A DNA stretch of 64,000 bases, from contig JAMZAV010000891.1 in the NCBI GenBank assembly GCA_024449915.1, positions 62,001 to 126,000 on the forward strand, written 5' to 3'. Numbering within the stretch: the first letter of the stretch is position 1; each line of letters begins with the position of its first letter. The notes below the pieces were generated by a model. The model was given only the letters and a program-made list of their open reading frames with translations. It was not told where the DNA came from and made no database searches. Positions 1-10,148 of this stretch are shown here, piece by piece. This stretch comes from Sweltsa coloradensis (Eukaryota > Arthropoda > Insecta > Plecoptera > Chloroperlidae). The translations under genes were made by a program, and so were the position numbers.

Positions 1-350
1 TTGTCTTTCCTACAATTTTTTTCGTTTGGCGGTATTGTGTACCAATTTGTACTGCCAAACGAAAAAATTTGCAGGAAAGACAATTGTTTAAAAAATCTTT
101 TTTCTCTCAGTCAGACTCTAGAAAACCAGTTGAAAATTATTGTCACAAAAACAACACCCTACGCAGAATGGTGTGCCTTGGCGAAATGAAGTTTGGAATT
201 ATTTTGAGGTGGCTATATTGGCCTTGTACCGGAACAGAAAAAATGGAAAAAATAGTTATAATTTTCTAAAAGAGATTGGTTTCAAAGCCATTCACCACAT
301 TTCGACTTGGTAGCATATGTTGGAAAATAGAAAAACGCGGTTGAATAGCC
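1..350. mobile_element. Right half of a palindromic (fold-back) TTAA element, cut by the window edge
   Basis: The stretch matches the central hairpin and right arm of the complete 625-bp palindrome at 15488-16112 with scattered substitutions. It contains the TTCGTTTGGCGGTA / TACTGCCAAACGAA core hairpin and ends in GAATAGCC followed by TTAA at 351-354, as the full copy does. The left arm lies before the window. No transposase is encoded, so it is a non-autonomous element. Confidence 0.8.
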
Positions 351-354
351 TTAA

Positions 355-732
355 GCACGGGCGGGTGAACACATCAAAATATTTTACTAGGAGAGTGGGA
401 AGAGAACCAAAAAGCCCACTTGATGGGCAACTGAAAGCATTTTATAACTTTTAAAATCACAAGAAAGTCTTTAAGCTAAGCTGCTGGGTTCCTTCTACAC
501 ATCTGTTAGTAATTTGGTCCTCCTTCAAATTTGTTGTATCTAATGTAGGCCTACTAGCTTTTATTATTATTTGCATTTTTACTACAGATTTTGCTGTTGA
601 AACAATTAAAAGTTAATTTTTCACTAATAATATGTTAACTCATGGTGACATTCCATGTTGTTGTAAAGTTAAATGCGGGAAAGAGAAAATTACAGGTTTT
701 AAAGCTATAATAGAAATGCAAACATTTACTAA
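355..732. other. AT-rich spacer, nothing recognised
   Basis: No long open frame, tRNA-like box or terminal repeat was seen here. Confidence 0.5.
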
Positions 733-1030
733 TTAATATTTAATACAATTTTCAGAAATGAACAAATCCATCCTGACCGGGGTTCGAACCCAGGTCTCCC
801 AAATTCCAGGTAGGCGTCTTAGCTAACTAAACCACCAAGAACTTGTTAACTTCTGAATTGTAGTTGCATTATAGATCTGAAGGGAACTACAATTCAGAGG
901 TTAAAAGTTCCAGTCTCGGTCTAGTTGGCCAAGCCTACCTGAAATGTGGGCGACCCGGTTTCAAACCCCGGTCACGATGGATTTTTTTGATTTTTCCTTT
1001 TTTAATTTCTGAATATTATATTAGATATTA
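733..1030. mobile_element. Short inverted-repeat element with two tRNA-like cores (copy 1)
   Basis: The ends are inverted: AATATTTAATACAATT.TTCAGAAAT on the left and AATTTCTGAATATTATATT on the right. Inside are a minus-sense tRNA-like half with a B-box (GGGGTTCGAACCC), an internal AACTTCTGAATTGTAGTT / AACTACAATTCAGAGGTT inverted pair, and a plus-sense half with GTTTCAAACCCCGG. It shares ends and core with 34043-34176 and 42508-42647, so it is a repeat family. The double core looks like two elements joined or nested. Confidence 0.6.
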
Positions 1031-1139
1031 ACAATTTCATATACAAGAGTGTTTCCCGACGAACTAAATTGAGAAATTTAATGGTCAATTTTAATTTGCA
1101 TTACTTCGCTGCCCATGTGGACTGTACAACCCTATTAGA

Positions 1140-1320
1140 TTTAAACAGTTTATTATATGGAACACAATCTAAAATTTACAAAATCCAACTCGGCCGGAGA
1201 TTGAATCCGAGTCTCCCGCTTGCTTGCTTGGTGGTCTAGCTAGTGGTTAAGACGTCCGCCAGGCAAGCAGGAAACCCGGGTTCCAATTCCCGGTCGAGTC
1301 CTTTTGTTATGTCTGGATTG
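1140..1320. repeat. Diverged tRNA-like inverted element (copy 2)
   Basis: Plus strand has an A-box-like GGTCTAGCTAGTGGTTAAG and a B-box GGGTTCCAATTCCC ending in GGTCGAGTCC. A complementary half, GGCCGGAGATTGAATCCGAG, lies on the left. The arrangement resembles the tRNA-core elements nearby but the AT-rich ends are less clear. A cloverleaf with a proper acceptor stem could not be drawn, so it is not called as a tRNA gene. Confidence 0.45.
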
Positions 1321-1527
1321 TTTTCCATTCATCAACTCTTCCATCACTAATTCCTCTAATTCAATCATGAATCAAGTAGTGTTACCATTAGGCGACATTT
1401 CCTAATCAACCATCAAAATTTTGATTGATGGTAATAATTGTCGTAAAAAATTTCCCCCGACTGCGGATCTAACCCAAAACCTCCACCTCAACTCAGCGAT
1501 GCTCTACTAATTGAATAATCAATGTTT
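1321..1527. other. Spacer with a weak tRNA-like remnant
   Basis: Around 1455-1500 the sequence CCCCCGACTGCGGATCTAAC looks like a badly decayed minus-sense T-arm. Nothing else was recognised. Confidence 0.3.
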
Positions 1528-2345
1528 GTGTGATTGATCAGTAACCCATTGTAATCGATACTTGGAATTTAAAAAAAAAAAAAATCTTTAACAAGTAGTG
1601 GATTTCTTAGGTCTTTCACTAAACTTTGCAATATTTGAACAGAAAATAATTACTGATTATAGCTACTCTATTGTTCTTTGAGCTACTATAATGAAGTGTT
1701 AGTACTTTCATGCATTGTTTACATTTTACCGAAGTAGTTGTGTAAGGCCTGCATCTGTTGTGTGTGTTGTGTTTGTGTACTTAAAAGTCAGCCAGTCTGG
1801 GAGTCGAACCCAGATCATCTGGCTACGCCGTCTATTCTATTGTTGTATCAGCAACTACAATGAAGTGTTAAAACTTTGTTTTTCTGATTGCCAATGTTTG
1901 TTGAAAAGTGGTTGTGTGTACGTCTGTTGTGTGTGTGTATTGTGTACTTGAAAGTCAGTCTGTCTGGGACTCGAACCCAGATCATCTGGCTATGCTAACT
2001 ACTCTATTGTTGCTTGAGCTACTATAATGAAGTGTTAAAACTTTGATTATTTAATTGCTAATGTTCGTTGAAAAGTGGTTGTGTACTTGAAAGTCAGCCA
2101 GTCTGGGACTCAAACCCAGGCCATCTGGCTATGCTTACTATTTTGTTGCTTGACCTACTATAAAGAGTGTTTAAATTTATTAATTGTTTGTTTTTCAAAA
2201 GTGGTTGTGAACGTCTGTTTGTTGGTGTGTGTTCAGTGTTGTGTACTTTAAAGTCTGGGACTCGAACCCAGATCATCTGGCTATGCTACCTACTTTTTGT
2301 TGCTTCTACTACTATAATGAAGTATTCATTGTACAGTTGATTAGT
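1528..2345. repeat. Tandem array of about 140-170-bp units, each with a tRNA-like T-arm
   Basis: Roughly four units start near 1662, 1841, 2007 and 2144. Each contains CTACTATAATGAAGTGTT, a GT-rich stretch, CTTGAAAGTCAG and the box GGACTCGAACCCAGATCATC then TGGCTATGC. Read on the minus strand the box is GGTTCGAGTCC, a canonical pol III B-box. The array is bracketed by related sequences (ATCAGTAACCCATTGTAATC at 1538, TTAGTAATCCATTGTAGTCG at 2340), followed by similar GGTCTTTCACTA stretches. Open frames crossing the array are artefacts. Confidence 0.75.
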
Positions 2346-2864
2346 AATCCATTGTAGTCGATAATGGGAATTTAAAGAAATGCCTAATCTTGGGTCTTTC
2401 ACTACCTGTACAAAACTTTGCTATATTTGATCATGAAATTAGCACTGATTTTAACTGTTTCGAAAGGGAGATGATGAACAGTCAGTTACTGATGGATAAT
2501 CCGCTAATCGATAGTTTGCGGCAATCCTACAATCAAGCAGAGTTGAAATGAGGCAAAGAACTGAGATGGAAATAAAAACTAACAAACACTGAAAGTTTTT
2601 TTGGTTGATCCAGGCTTACCCAACATTAATTATTATTAATTTGTACTTTTCATAAAAAGTAATCTATTAAATACAATATAAATAATGCAAGTTCTGTCAT
2701 ATACTTGGTAATGGCTCAAATATAAACCTAGTTGGTCCTAAGCACTCACTAAGGGTCATGGGTTCAAATCCTGTATATTTAATACATTGAGTTTTGTGTC
2801 ATTATTCTTCATCCTCATTTATCCTTTACCACTGTCACAAATAGCACACTTCAGACGTAACAAT
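2346..2864. other. Spacer with one possible tRNA-like relic
   Basis: Near 2720-2785 the plus strand reads CTAGTTGGTCCTAAGCACTC and then GGGTTCAAATCC, an A/B-box-like pair. The rest is AT-rich without recognisable content. Confidence 0.3.
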
Positions 2865-3262
2865 AAATTTAAAAAAATAGTATTTAGTCTACCCACTCAG
2901 TTGTATAACTGATTTTTAGTGGGGGACAGTAAACCAAAGCGACCAAGCCAACCCTGTAGGCCTCAACGCAATCGACGAGTGAGCGAACCAACCAAATATC
3001 GATATTGTTTATAGGAAATATAGCAATCAGTGGTATGGACAGTGCGAACAACCACGGATCAAAGAGAGAATCAACAAGGCCGATTCAGAACAACTTTAAA
3101 TTTATTATGTGCCTCGTTGCTAGGACGGCTCCAAAGTCATCGTTTACAAATTCCTAAGACAAGAACTGATGGACTTCAGTCCAACTGACTTTAGCGGGAA
3201 TCGAAACCTGGACATTTTGCATTGGAAGCAGAGACGCTAACCACAAGACTAATGAGCCACAC
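2865..3262 (-). mobile_element. tRNA-derived SINE (copy 1)
   Basis: On the minus strand the 5' head is tRNA-like (GGCTCATTAGTCTTGTGGTT, then a degenerate B-box near 3195). The body has markers shared with copies at 18515 and 19515-19965, including CCAACCCTGTAGGCC and GACAGTAAACCAAAGCGACC as read on plus. The 3' end carries the conserved CTACCCACTCAGTTGTATAA block. The B-box has decayed (TCGAAACCTGG on plus). Confidence 0.75.
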
Positions 3263-3489
3263 AAACAGATGTCAAGTAACAAAACCTATCAACCTTTATA
3301 AATGCATTTAAAAATATGTAGGCCTATCTAGCTGTAATGAACAGAACCTCAACCTATATTAGGCCTACATAATTGCAGCCTATAGCATTTTGGTATTGAT
3401 AATTATATTTGTTATGTTATAGGCTTTTGTGATCCATAGTTATGATATATACCACACTTTGTTCTAACATCATTTAGTTGGGTAAATGG
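3263..3489. other. AT-rich spacer, nothing recognised
   Basis: Only scattered AGGCCTA words were noticed. Confidence 0.4.
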
Positions 3490-4225
3490 GTGTTTCCACC
3501 ATTGAACTTGGGCATCATCGAATCAGTGCCGACCTGCCAAGCTCGGCACCTCATCTTCTCCTTCCACATCTCTTTTTGCACCACCAGCTCTCCACTTGTT
3601 CCTGTCATCCCACAATCCTTCTCTCTTTTCAACCACTATCCAATCCTCTCCTCCACATCTGTCTGTACTTGGTCTAGCCACTTTCCCACACTTCTCATTC
3701 TTTAGCTCAAATGCTTGTCTTGGGATTATATTCATCTCATGTGTCCATACTATTGCAGTCGATCCTTTCCCATCTTGACCTTTAGGCTCTCAGCTCGCAC
3801 TTTCTTCCTGATCACACCACTCCTATCTTGTCCAACTAAGTCACACCTGCCACACAGCACACGAACTTCATCTCGGCTGCCTGTAGTGCACTTTCTTCTT
3901 TCCAGCCCATTGGCCAAGTTATTGCACTATAGCTTATACAGGAGGATTTGCACCTTTTAGGGAAATGCTCATTCAAAATCAGCTTTCTGATCTTATGGTA
4001 AAACTACTCTGCCAACTGCACCCTCCACTTTACCTCATTCCCTCTTCCCCCAGTGTGATCCTATCTTTATGTCTTTGAGATATTTTCACTCTTTGCATCT
4101 CCAATATCTCACGCTTTGTTTATGCTGATCTTCATTCCAAATTCTTCTGTCACCTCATTCCATTTTTCCACCTGCTGTTACACTTCTTCTACATTCAAAG
4201 TTCTACAGGTTAATTCATCACTTTT
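3490..4225 (-). pseudogene. RTE-like LINE, C-terminal part of the reverse transcriptase ORF (decayed)
   Basis: Conceptual minus-strand translation, with several frame changes, gives in order: QVEKWNEVTEEFGMKISINK near 4185-4120 (the region after the YADD motif); EMKFVCCVAGVTWLDRIGVI near 3870-3810; and VEKREGLWDDRNKWRAG near 3640-3575. These resemble the thumb and tail of RTE-type reverse transcriptases, which often end in a WRDR...GRPRKRW...DRNKWR arrangement. Many stops are present and it cannot be functional. The upstream half of the same ORF lies at 8325-9760, beyond the jockey-like LINE, suggesting one older element split by a younger one. Confidence 0.7.
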
Positions 4226-4295
4226 TTGGAAGTGTTACCTATGTGTGCATCATAACCTCACTTCCTCAAATCATTTGGCCTACGAGTTGGCCCTC

Positions 4296-5250
4296 ATGAA
4301 GGAATCTCTACACCTTTTGTCTAGTAGGGTGAGTGACAATGCAAAGAAAATTAGCCTGGGCCTACAGCATACTCCTCAGCAGTGTGAGGAAGGAAGTAAG
4401 GCAAACACTAACCTTAATGACTTGGACAGGCCTAGGCCTGGAGCTAGGACTAGGCTGCAGACCAAAAACACTACTAGGCCTACTACAGATGACATGCCTA
4501 TTCTGCTCCGGGAATATCCACTTCAACATGCACCCGGAACCAATAGCAATCCATTCTCTTCGAGCTCTGATGTCAGCAAGCCCACTAGCCTAGGCTCGGG
4601 CGCTGACTCTGCTGTGGGTTTAGTAATGGACTACCATGGAAAGGAGGGTTTACAAGGCAGACCTCGAGACTTCGAGGCCAATGCTAGGCCTAGACCTACC
4701 TCAAAGCAACTAGACTCTTACGCAACTCACTGCTGGCAAGCCTAAATCGGAGTCGATACTAAACCTCCCTCTCATTCACCCAACCGAAGTGGGGAAGACT
4801 CAACTGCAAATAAGCAGAAGCATGGGAAACACACGCAAACGAGAAATCGTCATTGGTTCAGCAAACACCACGGCCAACAGCACCCTAACCGCAGAAGAGA
4901 AGACAAGGAAAGTTCATTTGCATGTCTGGCGTCTCCGTGTCGGAACCACATCACATGACCTGACATCTTACCTAAAGAAGCAGATGAACATCGAGGCAGA
5001 GGTAGTTGAACTAAGAGCCACTGGCAACTATGCCTCATTTCGGGTAAGTGCTGATGCAGCACTTGCAAATACTCTAAATGACCCTTCAACTGGCCGAAGG
5101 ACACCGCAGTCACAAGGTACTTCTTCAAATCACCTTTTCGTGTGCCGCGCCTACCCAGTTGCATACTTAGGGAAAAAAACAAGAACTACAGGACTCGATA
5201 TTTTTCCAAAATATTTGCAGTTTGACAAACAAGGTTTCAAGCATTGAAGT
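4296..5250 (+). pseudogene. LINE ORF1-like protein, frameshifted
   Basis: The first part, from an ATG at 4296 to a stop at 4743, is Ser/Thr/Pro-rich and low-complexity. A second frame, open from 4714, continues through VHLHVWRLRVGTTSHDLTSY and VVELRATGNYASFRVSADAA. That segment resembles the RRM-like region at the end of many LINE ORF1 proteins (hVgRL...tteDLtsYLk). ORF1 proteins bind element RNA as chaperones. The frame change near 4712-4745 breaks the protein. No zinc knuckle was seen. Confidence 0.55.
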
Positions 5251-6298
5251 AATGCTAGACAGCTTCAGGGCCAATCCACCAATATTGTGTCTTGTTGAAC
5301 ACTGGCTCACTGAACAAGCTATGGGCGTCACCCAAATCCTGGGCTACACACTGGGCTCGGCCTTTTGTAGGAAGCTTAGGAAGTGCGGGGGCGCCTGCAT
5401 TTACATCCCTACTCACCGTGATTTTAGAGCATGCGACGAAGTGACACGTCTGAGTATCGAGTCTATCTTTGAGTGCGCAGCAATTGAGTTAGCCTTGGAA
5501 CACGGTCAAACCATCGTGGTTACGGTATACCGTGCGCCAAACAGTAACTTCGGCGCTTTTATTAACCAACTGGAAATACTTCTTTCCATTATCAGTACTA
5601 AACGTCAAAAAGCAATTATATGCGGTGACTTCAACGTTGATATCATGCACTGCAATGCGGAAACATCTAGTCTACTTAACACTCTTGCACTGTACAATTA
5701 CGAAGCATTGATAGGGTCACCTACCAGACTTGCGGCAAAGAGTGCAACTGCAATTGACAATATTTTTACTAATATTAATGGAGACTTCTTTGCTACGGAT
5801 CTAATCCACAATGGTTTATCAGATCATGCGGCCATTTGCCTATCCGGCATTGCTGACTCACGTAACAACGAACACAGCACCTGTGTAGTACCAACAACTG
5901 TTTGCCGGAGGAATCTTAAGAGGCCAGCCCTGCAGCGGCTGTCTCACAGCTTTCTGACCGAAACTTGGGATTTTGTATATAAGGAACATGATGTAGACCA
6001 AGCTTACAACGCTTTTATCCATTTATTTTTGTCCCGTCTCAACAAATATTGCTATTTCCAAAATACGAGGCCCAAGTGTAAACTCAAGAGCTGGGTCACC
6101 GACCAGATCCGGGATATGAGGCTTACCAAGGTTCATCTCTACAACAAGTTTATCGTTAGCAGGGACGATCGGAGCAAAGCTGAATACAATCAATTTCTAA
6201 AGATCTACAAAGAATCCATCAAACATGCCAAGGGCTGTTTTACAGAACATGGGTTAACAACGCGAGCAACAAAGGCAGAGCCACATGGGACGCTGTAA
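5162..6298 (+). pseudogene. LINE ORF2, endonuclease domain (exonuclease-endonuclease-phosphatase fold)
   Basis: The frame runs from a stop at 5168. The usual motifs appear in order: QNICSLTNKVSSIEVML (N motif), CLVEHWL with the catalytic Glu, VYRAPNS, IICGDFNVDI (Asp/Asn motif), and GLSDHAAICL (catalytic His). In this family the endonuclease nicks target DNA to prime reverse transcription. All expected catalytic motifs are retained. The frame ends at 6296-6298, and the continuation toward the reverse transcriptase is in other frames (6304-6603, then from about 6504), so at least two frameshifts separate the domains. Confidence 0.85.
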
Positions 6299-6503
6299 AC
6301 CTTTTGACTCAAGGCCCAAAGAAGCACGTCAATATTAACATTAAGCATGAAGGGAAACTGCTAACCAACTCTGTGGATGTAGCAGAGACACTAAACGATT
6401 TTTTCATCAGCGCACCTCGCTTGCTGCTGGATAGTCAGACTACACCTATCAGACCTATCACTGATCCAGAACCACTCGAAAACACGCAGCAGTCCCCCAT
6501 GTT

Positions 6504-8031
6504 TTGGATACCCATCACCTGCCACGAAGTTTCAAGATACAATCTGCTCGTCAAAGACCAAATCTTCAACCGGCCCAGATGGTATCCCCATTGTTGCTCT
6601 TAAGGCATGCGCATTACAGGTTTCCGGTTGTGTTAGCTCACATATTTAACGCATCTTTGGAACAGGGCATTTTCCCTGCTGGAATGAAAGTGAGCAAGAC
6701 CATAGCTTTACACAAGAAAGGAGATAAGACTGATGCTAATAATTTTCGACCAATCGCTCTCTTGTCATGCGTCTCAAAAATTTTTGAAACCCTAATAAAA
6801 AAACGACTTGTATGCTATCTCGAAGGTAACAATATCTTAGCCACCAACCAATTCGGTTTCAGAAAAGGTTTGTCCACGACCCGTGCTGTCACGACCTATA
6901 TACATGGTATCCTGGACTCCCTGGAGGCAGCCGACGACAATCTAACCATTTATTGCGACATGTCTAAAGCATTTGATTTAGTTCACCATGAAAAGCTGCT
7001 TTTGGTAATGGAGACTTATGGCATTCGGGGCGTTGTACTCAACTGGTTTCGATCGTATCTGAGCGGCAGAAGTCAGTTCGTTGAAGTCACCAGCCAGATC
7101 GATGGACGTTTAACTTGTTTCCAGGTCAACCAATAGGGTGATCAACATGGGGGTTCCCAGGGCTCCGTCTTGGGCCCCATCATGTTTATTGTTTATATTA
7201 ATGATCTTCCTGGTGCAGTCCCTGAAGCTATTGTGATTATGTTTGCGGACGATTTCACCATCTCGCTAAGGAAGCCGAAAAGCGATGCTTTGACCGAAAT
7301 GGCCAATCAAGCCACTTGCCGCATTTCCAATTGGATAAGCAGGAAGAGCCTTGTTATGAATGCAGAGAAAACTCACCTTATGTCTATTCATCCACGTCAA
7401 GCTACCAGGACACCAACTGTATTTCCAGTTTGGCTAAATGGCATTCTATTGTCGCAGTGTGACGAGCTCGACTTTCTTGGTCTCTGTATTGACAACAGCT
7501 TGGACTGGCAATCTCATACAGACAAATTAGCTAGTAGATTGAGCAGAGCTTGCTATGCAATTAGGGTCATTAGACAATGTATCTCACTTGAAGCAGCACT
7601 TTGTGTTTACCATGCCTACTTTGAATCGCTTATAAGATACGGCATATTACTATGGGGCTCTTCTTCTATTCGCAATTTTAATAAGATTTTTATCCTTCAA
7701 AAAAAAGCAATCAGAATTTTACTTCAAGTTAGCAATAGGCAATCATGTCGGCAGTTTTTTTATCAACTAAATATCTTAACAGTTGCCAGCCTTTACATCC
7801 TGGAAGTCGCCTGCCACATCAAGTCTAACCTGGGGAGACTCAAAATTAACAGCAACATCCACAGCCATCACACCAGAAATCGTTGAGAATGTACAAGTCC
7901 TGCCTCGCAGATTAGAGTTAACTCAAAAGAGTCCAGACTTCCTCGGCGCAAAGATTTTTAATATTCTTCCTAAACATATTACCGAAATTGAAAACTCCAC
8001 GCGATTTAGGAATACTTTAAAAAACTTTTAA
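6504..8031 (+). pseudogene. LINE ORF2, reverse transcriptase domain, one in-frame stop and a 3' frameshift
   Basis: Motifs in order: FRPIALLSCVSKIFE, NQFGFRKGLST, YCDMSKAFDLVHHEKLL, SQGSVLGPIMFIVYINDL, MFADDFTI (the catalytic box, FADD instead of YADD), NAEKTHLM and FLGLCIDNSLDWQSH. The C-terminal part has the jockey-type LQKKAIRILL...SCRQFFYQLNILTV signature. A TAG at 7134-7136 interrupts the frame just before the SQGS motif, and the same frame resumes immediately after. The last about 50 codons (7890-8031, ending in TLKNF) are in another frame. The damage is light, so the insertion is moderately young. Confidence 0.9.
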
Positions 8032-8324
8032 CCACAAGGGCTTTTTACAGCATTAATGACTTATTTGAACTCTAACCTTGTGCCAGTCAGTTCTTCTATT
8101 ATCACCATTTTATTTTATTTTAAGCATGTTCATCTGTATCTGTGATAGCCATCTGTGTTAGCTCAAAAGCGAATTCGAATGTAATTTTAATTGTATTACC
8201 GTGTAAGCTAATGCTTTACTGTAAATGTTTACTGCTGACCATGTACCATGTATAAGTGTTATCACACATAATACCTATGTACAATAAAGAACTGAACTAT
8301 GAACTATGAACTATGAACTTTATC

Positions 8325-8480
8325 ATTGTTCTGGACTCTTCTCCTTTACTTCTTCTTCTGCTACCTCTCTTGGGTGTACGCTGCGCAGATCTCATCCATT
8401 ACAACGTCGAATAGTATTTGTGATGGTACACTCCTTCATTCACTTTCACCATATCTCGTTCGGACGCAACTTTCACACTT
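8325..8480 (-). pseudogene. RTE-like LINE, reverse transcriptase middle fragment
   Basis: The minus strand reads VKVNEGVYHH and, in another frame, FDVVMDEIC near 8410-8380. This resembles the region before the YADD box in RTE elements (GVHQGS...LSPLLFxxVMDEI). It lies directly beside the 3' tail of the jockey-like LINE. The expected YADD box is absent on both sides of the insertion, so a short deletion probably occurred there. Confidence 0.6.
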
Positions 8481-8924
8481 CCAGTAGACACTCTTTATCA
8501 TACTTGTGGAAGGAACTTTTTAAATGAACGAGTTCCATTTTCCCAGAATTATCAAATTCCAATCAAGTCCATAGTTTCTGGGCTCAAAAAGTACCTTAAA
8601 ACGTTCCAGTTACAATCTAGAAGTCTTTTTATCATTTTGTCATTTCATACCATGTAGGGCCCATTCATAATGATTCATGACCCTACCGCTCGCCGTGCTC
8701 AATTGACAGCCGTATGCTTGCAAGTTGACCGTCTGTCACTCTGCAGTCGCAATACACATTATAAAATTAAAAATATAAAATAAAAGGGAACTTTTAAAGG
8801 AATTTTGGTTCCTTTTCACGAAGAACTTTTTAGATGTAAAGGTGTGAAGGGGAACTTTTAAATTTTATAAAAGTGCCTTTTTAAATTGATGAACTAATCT
8901 TTTATAAGTTTTCTTTTGCTTCCC
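8481..8924. repeat. Region with GGAACTTTT / AAAAGTTCC words
   Basis: GGAACTTTTTAAATGAACGA, GGGAACTTTTAAAGGAATT and AAGGGGAACTTTTAAATTTT occur here. They resemble the subterminal repeats of the element at 14045-14546, so a degraded relative may lie here. No clean ends were seen. Confidence 0.35.
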
Positions 8925-9186
8925 CAAGTATACTCTTCATTCCCACTAAAAGAATTTCACTGATCCCTTTGCGTTTTAGACAAGCCCATACTTTCTCTCT
9001 TGGCAGGTGATCACCCATATAGGCTACATTCTCTTCCCCTCTTGCCACCTCTTTTCCATTCTTTACCGTGGAGCAAATATTAGGTCGATTGTGGACCTTC
9101 CCCTTCTGAATCCATACTGTTCTTCCCTCAGCTTTGGCTCTAATATTTCTTGAACTCTCCTTTTCATCACCCTCTCATATCTTTGA
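8925..9186 (-). pseudogene. RTE-like LINE, reverse transcriptase motifs 1-2
   Basis: The minus-strand translation contains YERVMKRRVQEILEPKLR and then EEQYGFRRGRSTIDLIFA, the well-known EQyGFRkGRST(T/I)DlIFa block of RTE-type reverse transcriptases. Frame changes follow toward 8925. It continues the element whose N-terminal part is at 9490-9760 and whose middle part is at 8325-8480. Confidence 0.8.
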
Positions 9187-9489
9187 CTTTGTAGGGTGAT
9201 AGATATACAAACACCATATAAGCCCTGGACGACACAGACGCGTCCAATTCGAGTGGAACACAGGTGATTCAGCGTATACGCGTGTACCAGGAGTAATCGC
9301 TAGATAAAAGATGAGGTAAGCGGCGGAGAGGCGATATAAATCCTGCGACCGTAAGCCGTATTCGGGAGATGTGTTCCTCACGGCTGTCTGCGAGATACAG
9401 CACACACCTATACCAGGGAAAACACTTGGCTCGCTCGCACGCGCGCGCACGTAATGGCGCGGGCCACGGTGGCCGTGGTACCCATTCAT
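9187..9489. mobile_element. About 300-bp insertion inside the RTE reverse transcriptase ORF
   Basis: The ORF reads VIVPIYVFIKGNREGC on one side and resumes near KIYERVMKRRV on the other. Intact relatives have only about 15 residues between these blocks, so this stretch is inserted. Its ends are loosely inverted: AGGGTGATAGATAT on the left, and GGGTGTTATAACTAAT reading inward from the right. It is locally GC-rich (GCACGCGCGCGCAC at 9437) and contains a GGGCCACGGTGGCC palindrome. No coding content was recognised. Confidence 0.5.
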
Positions 9490-9760
9490 TAGTTATAACA
9501 CCCTTCCCGGTTCCCCTTTATAAATACATATAGGCACTATTACTTCTCCCAACCAATCATTTGGCCCACGCCGCTTTCACAATCCTGTACATCCAGTTCA
9601 CCCCAAATGGGCCTCTGCCTCACACAACAGAAAGCTCGTCGGTCCCCGAGGCCTTTCCATTTCTGTTCTTGCTGCTACTACTTCCTCGTTCGTTACTGTG
9701 CCGCCCCCCTTCATTGGTAATCTCATTGCCGTCTTGCACACATTTCTGATGCAAGTTCTG
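9490..9760 (-). pseudogene. RTE-like LINE, N-terminal end of the reverse transcriptase domain
   Basis: Minus-strand reading with frame changes gives EMERPRGPTSFLLCEAEAHLG and then VIVPIYVFIKGNREGC. This matches the typical order (N-G-K-A-x-G-P-D ... G-V-I-V-P-I-Y-K-G-K-G-D) at the start of RTE-type reverse transcriptase domains. The region is interrupted and full of stops. Confidence 0.65.
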
Positions 9761-10140
9761 ATAATTAACTTATTGTCTCCGGATCGTTGGTCACTCCATC
9801 CTTGTATTTCATGAATCTCTGCGCTTCTCCTTTAAGCCATATATCAGTGTTTATCACTGGTAGCAAAGTCACCTTCCAATTAATCTCTCATTTCATCAGT
9901 GTTCTGAAGTATGTGTCTGATATGATTATACAATAAAAATAATTCAAATTCTATATCGGCAATGCCTGAAACTAGTTTCTCTATGACAAAGTTGTCTGCA
10001 GTGTCTCATGCGGTTAAAGCGTTGGTTCTAAGCGTATTACTACTTAAAGGGACATTGGTTTGAATCCTGCATACGGTAATACACGGAGTTGTGTATTAAT
10101 TGTCCAGTCTCTCAGAAGGTATCGAACAGCGCAATTGTAC
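9761..10140. other. Spacer with possible LINE linker and a tRNA-like relic
   Basis: Minus-strand WLKGEAQRFMKYKDGVTN near 9840-9790 may be the LINE linker upstream of the reverse transcriptase. At 10008-10075 the plus strand has CTCATGCGGTTAAAGCGTTG and GGTTTGAATCC, an A/B-box-like pair, without a foldable acceptor stem. Confidence 0.35.
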
Positions 10141-10148
10141 GTGACGTC

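Larger units (their letters stand above)
4226..8320 (+). mobile_element. Jockey-superfamily non-LTR retrotransposon, near full length but broken
   Basis: The order is an ORF1-like region, apurinic endonuclease, reverse transcriptase and a short 3' UTR. The UTR carries AATAAA at 8283 and ends in a short tandem tail of TGAACTA units at about 8293-8320, as many jockey-type LINEs do. The 5' boundary is uncertain, somewhere after 4225 where the minus-strand RTE remnant stops. No target-site duplication was recognised. It is inserted, in opposite orientation, between two halves of the RTE-like LINE. Confidence 0.85.

Noticed and set aside
1790..2285. Cluster of functional tRNA genes
   Set aside because: Only T-arm halves repeat; D-arms and acceptor stems are missing, so they are units of a tandem repeat.
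1528..2345. CRISPR array
   Set aside because: Units are about 140-170 bp and the genome is clearly eukaryotic with spliced genes.
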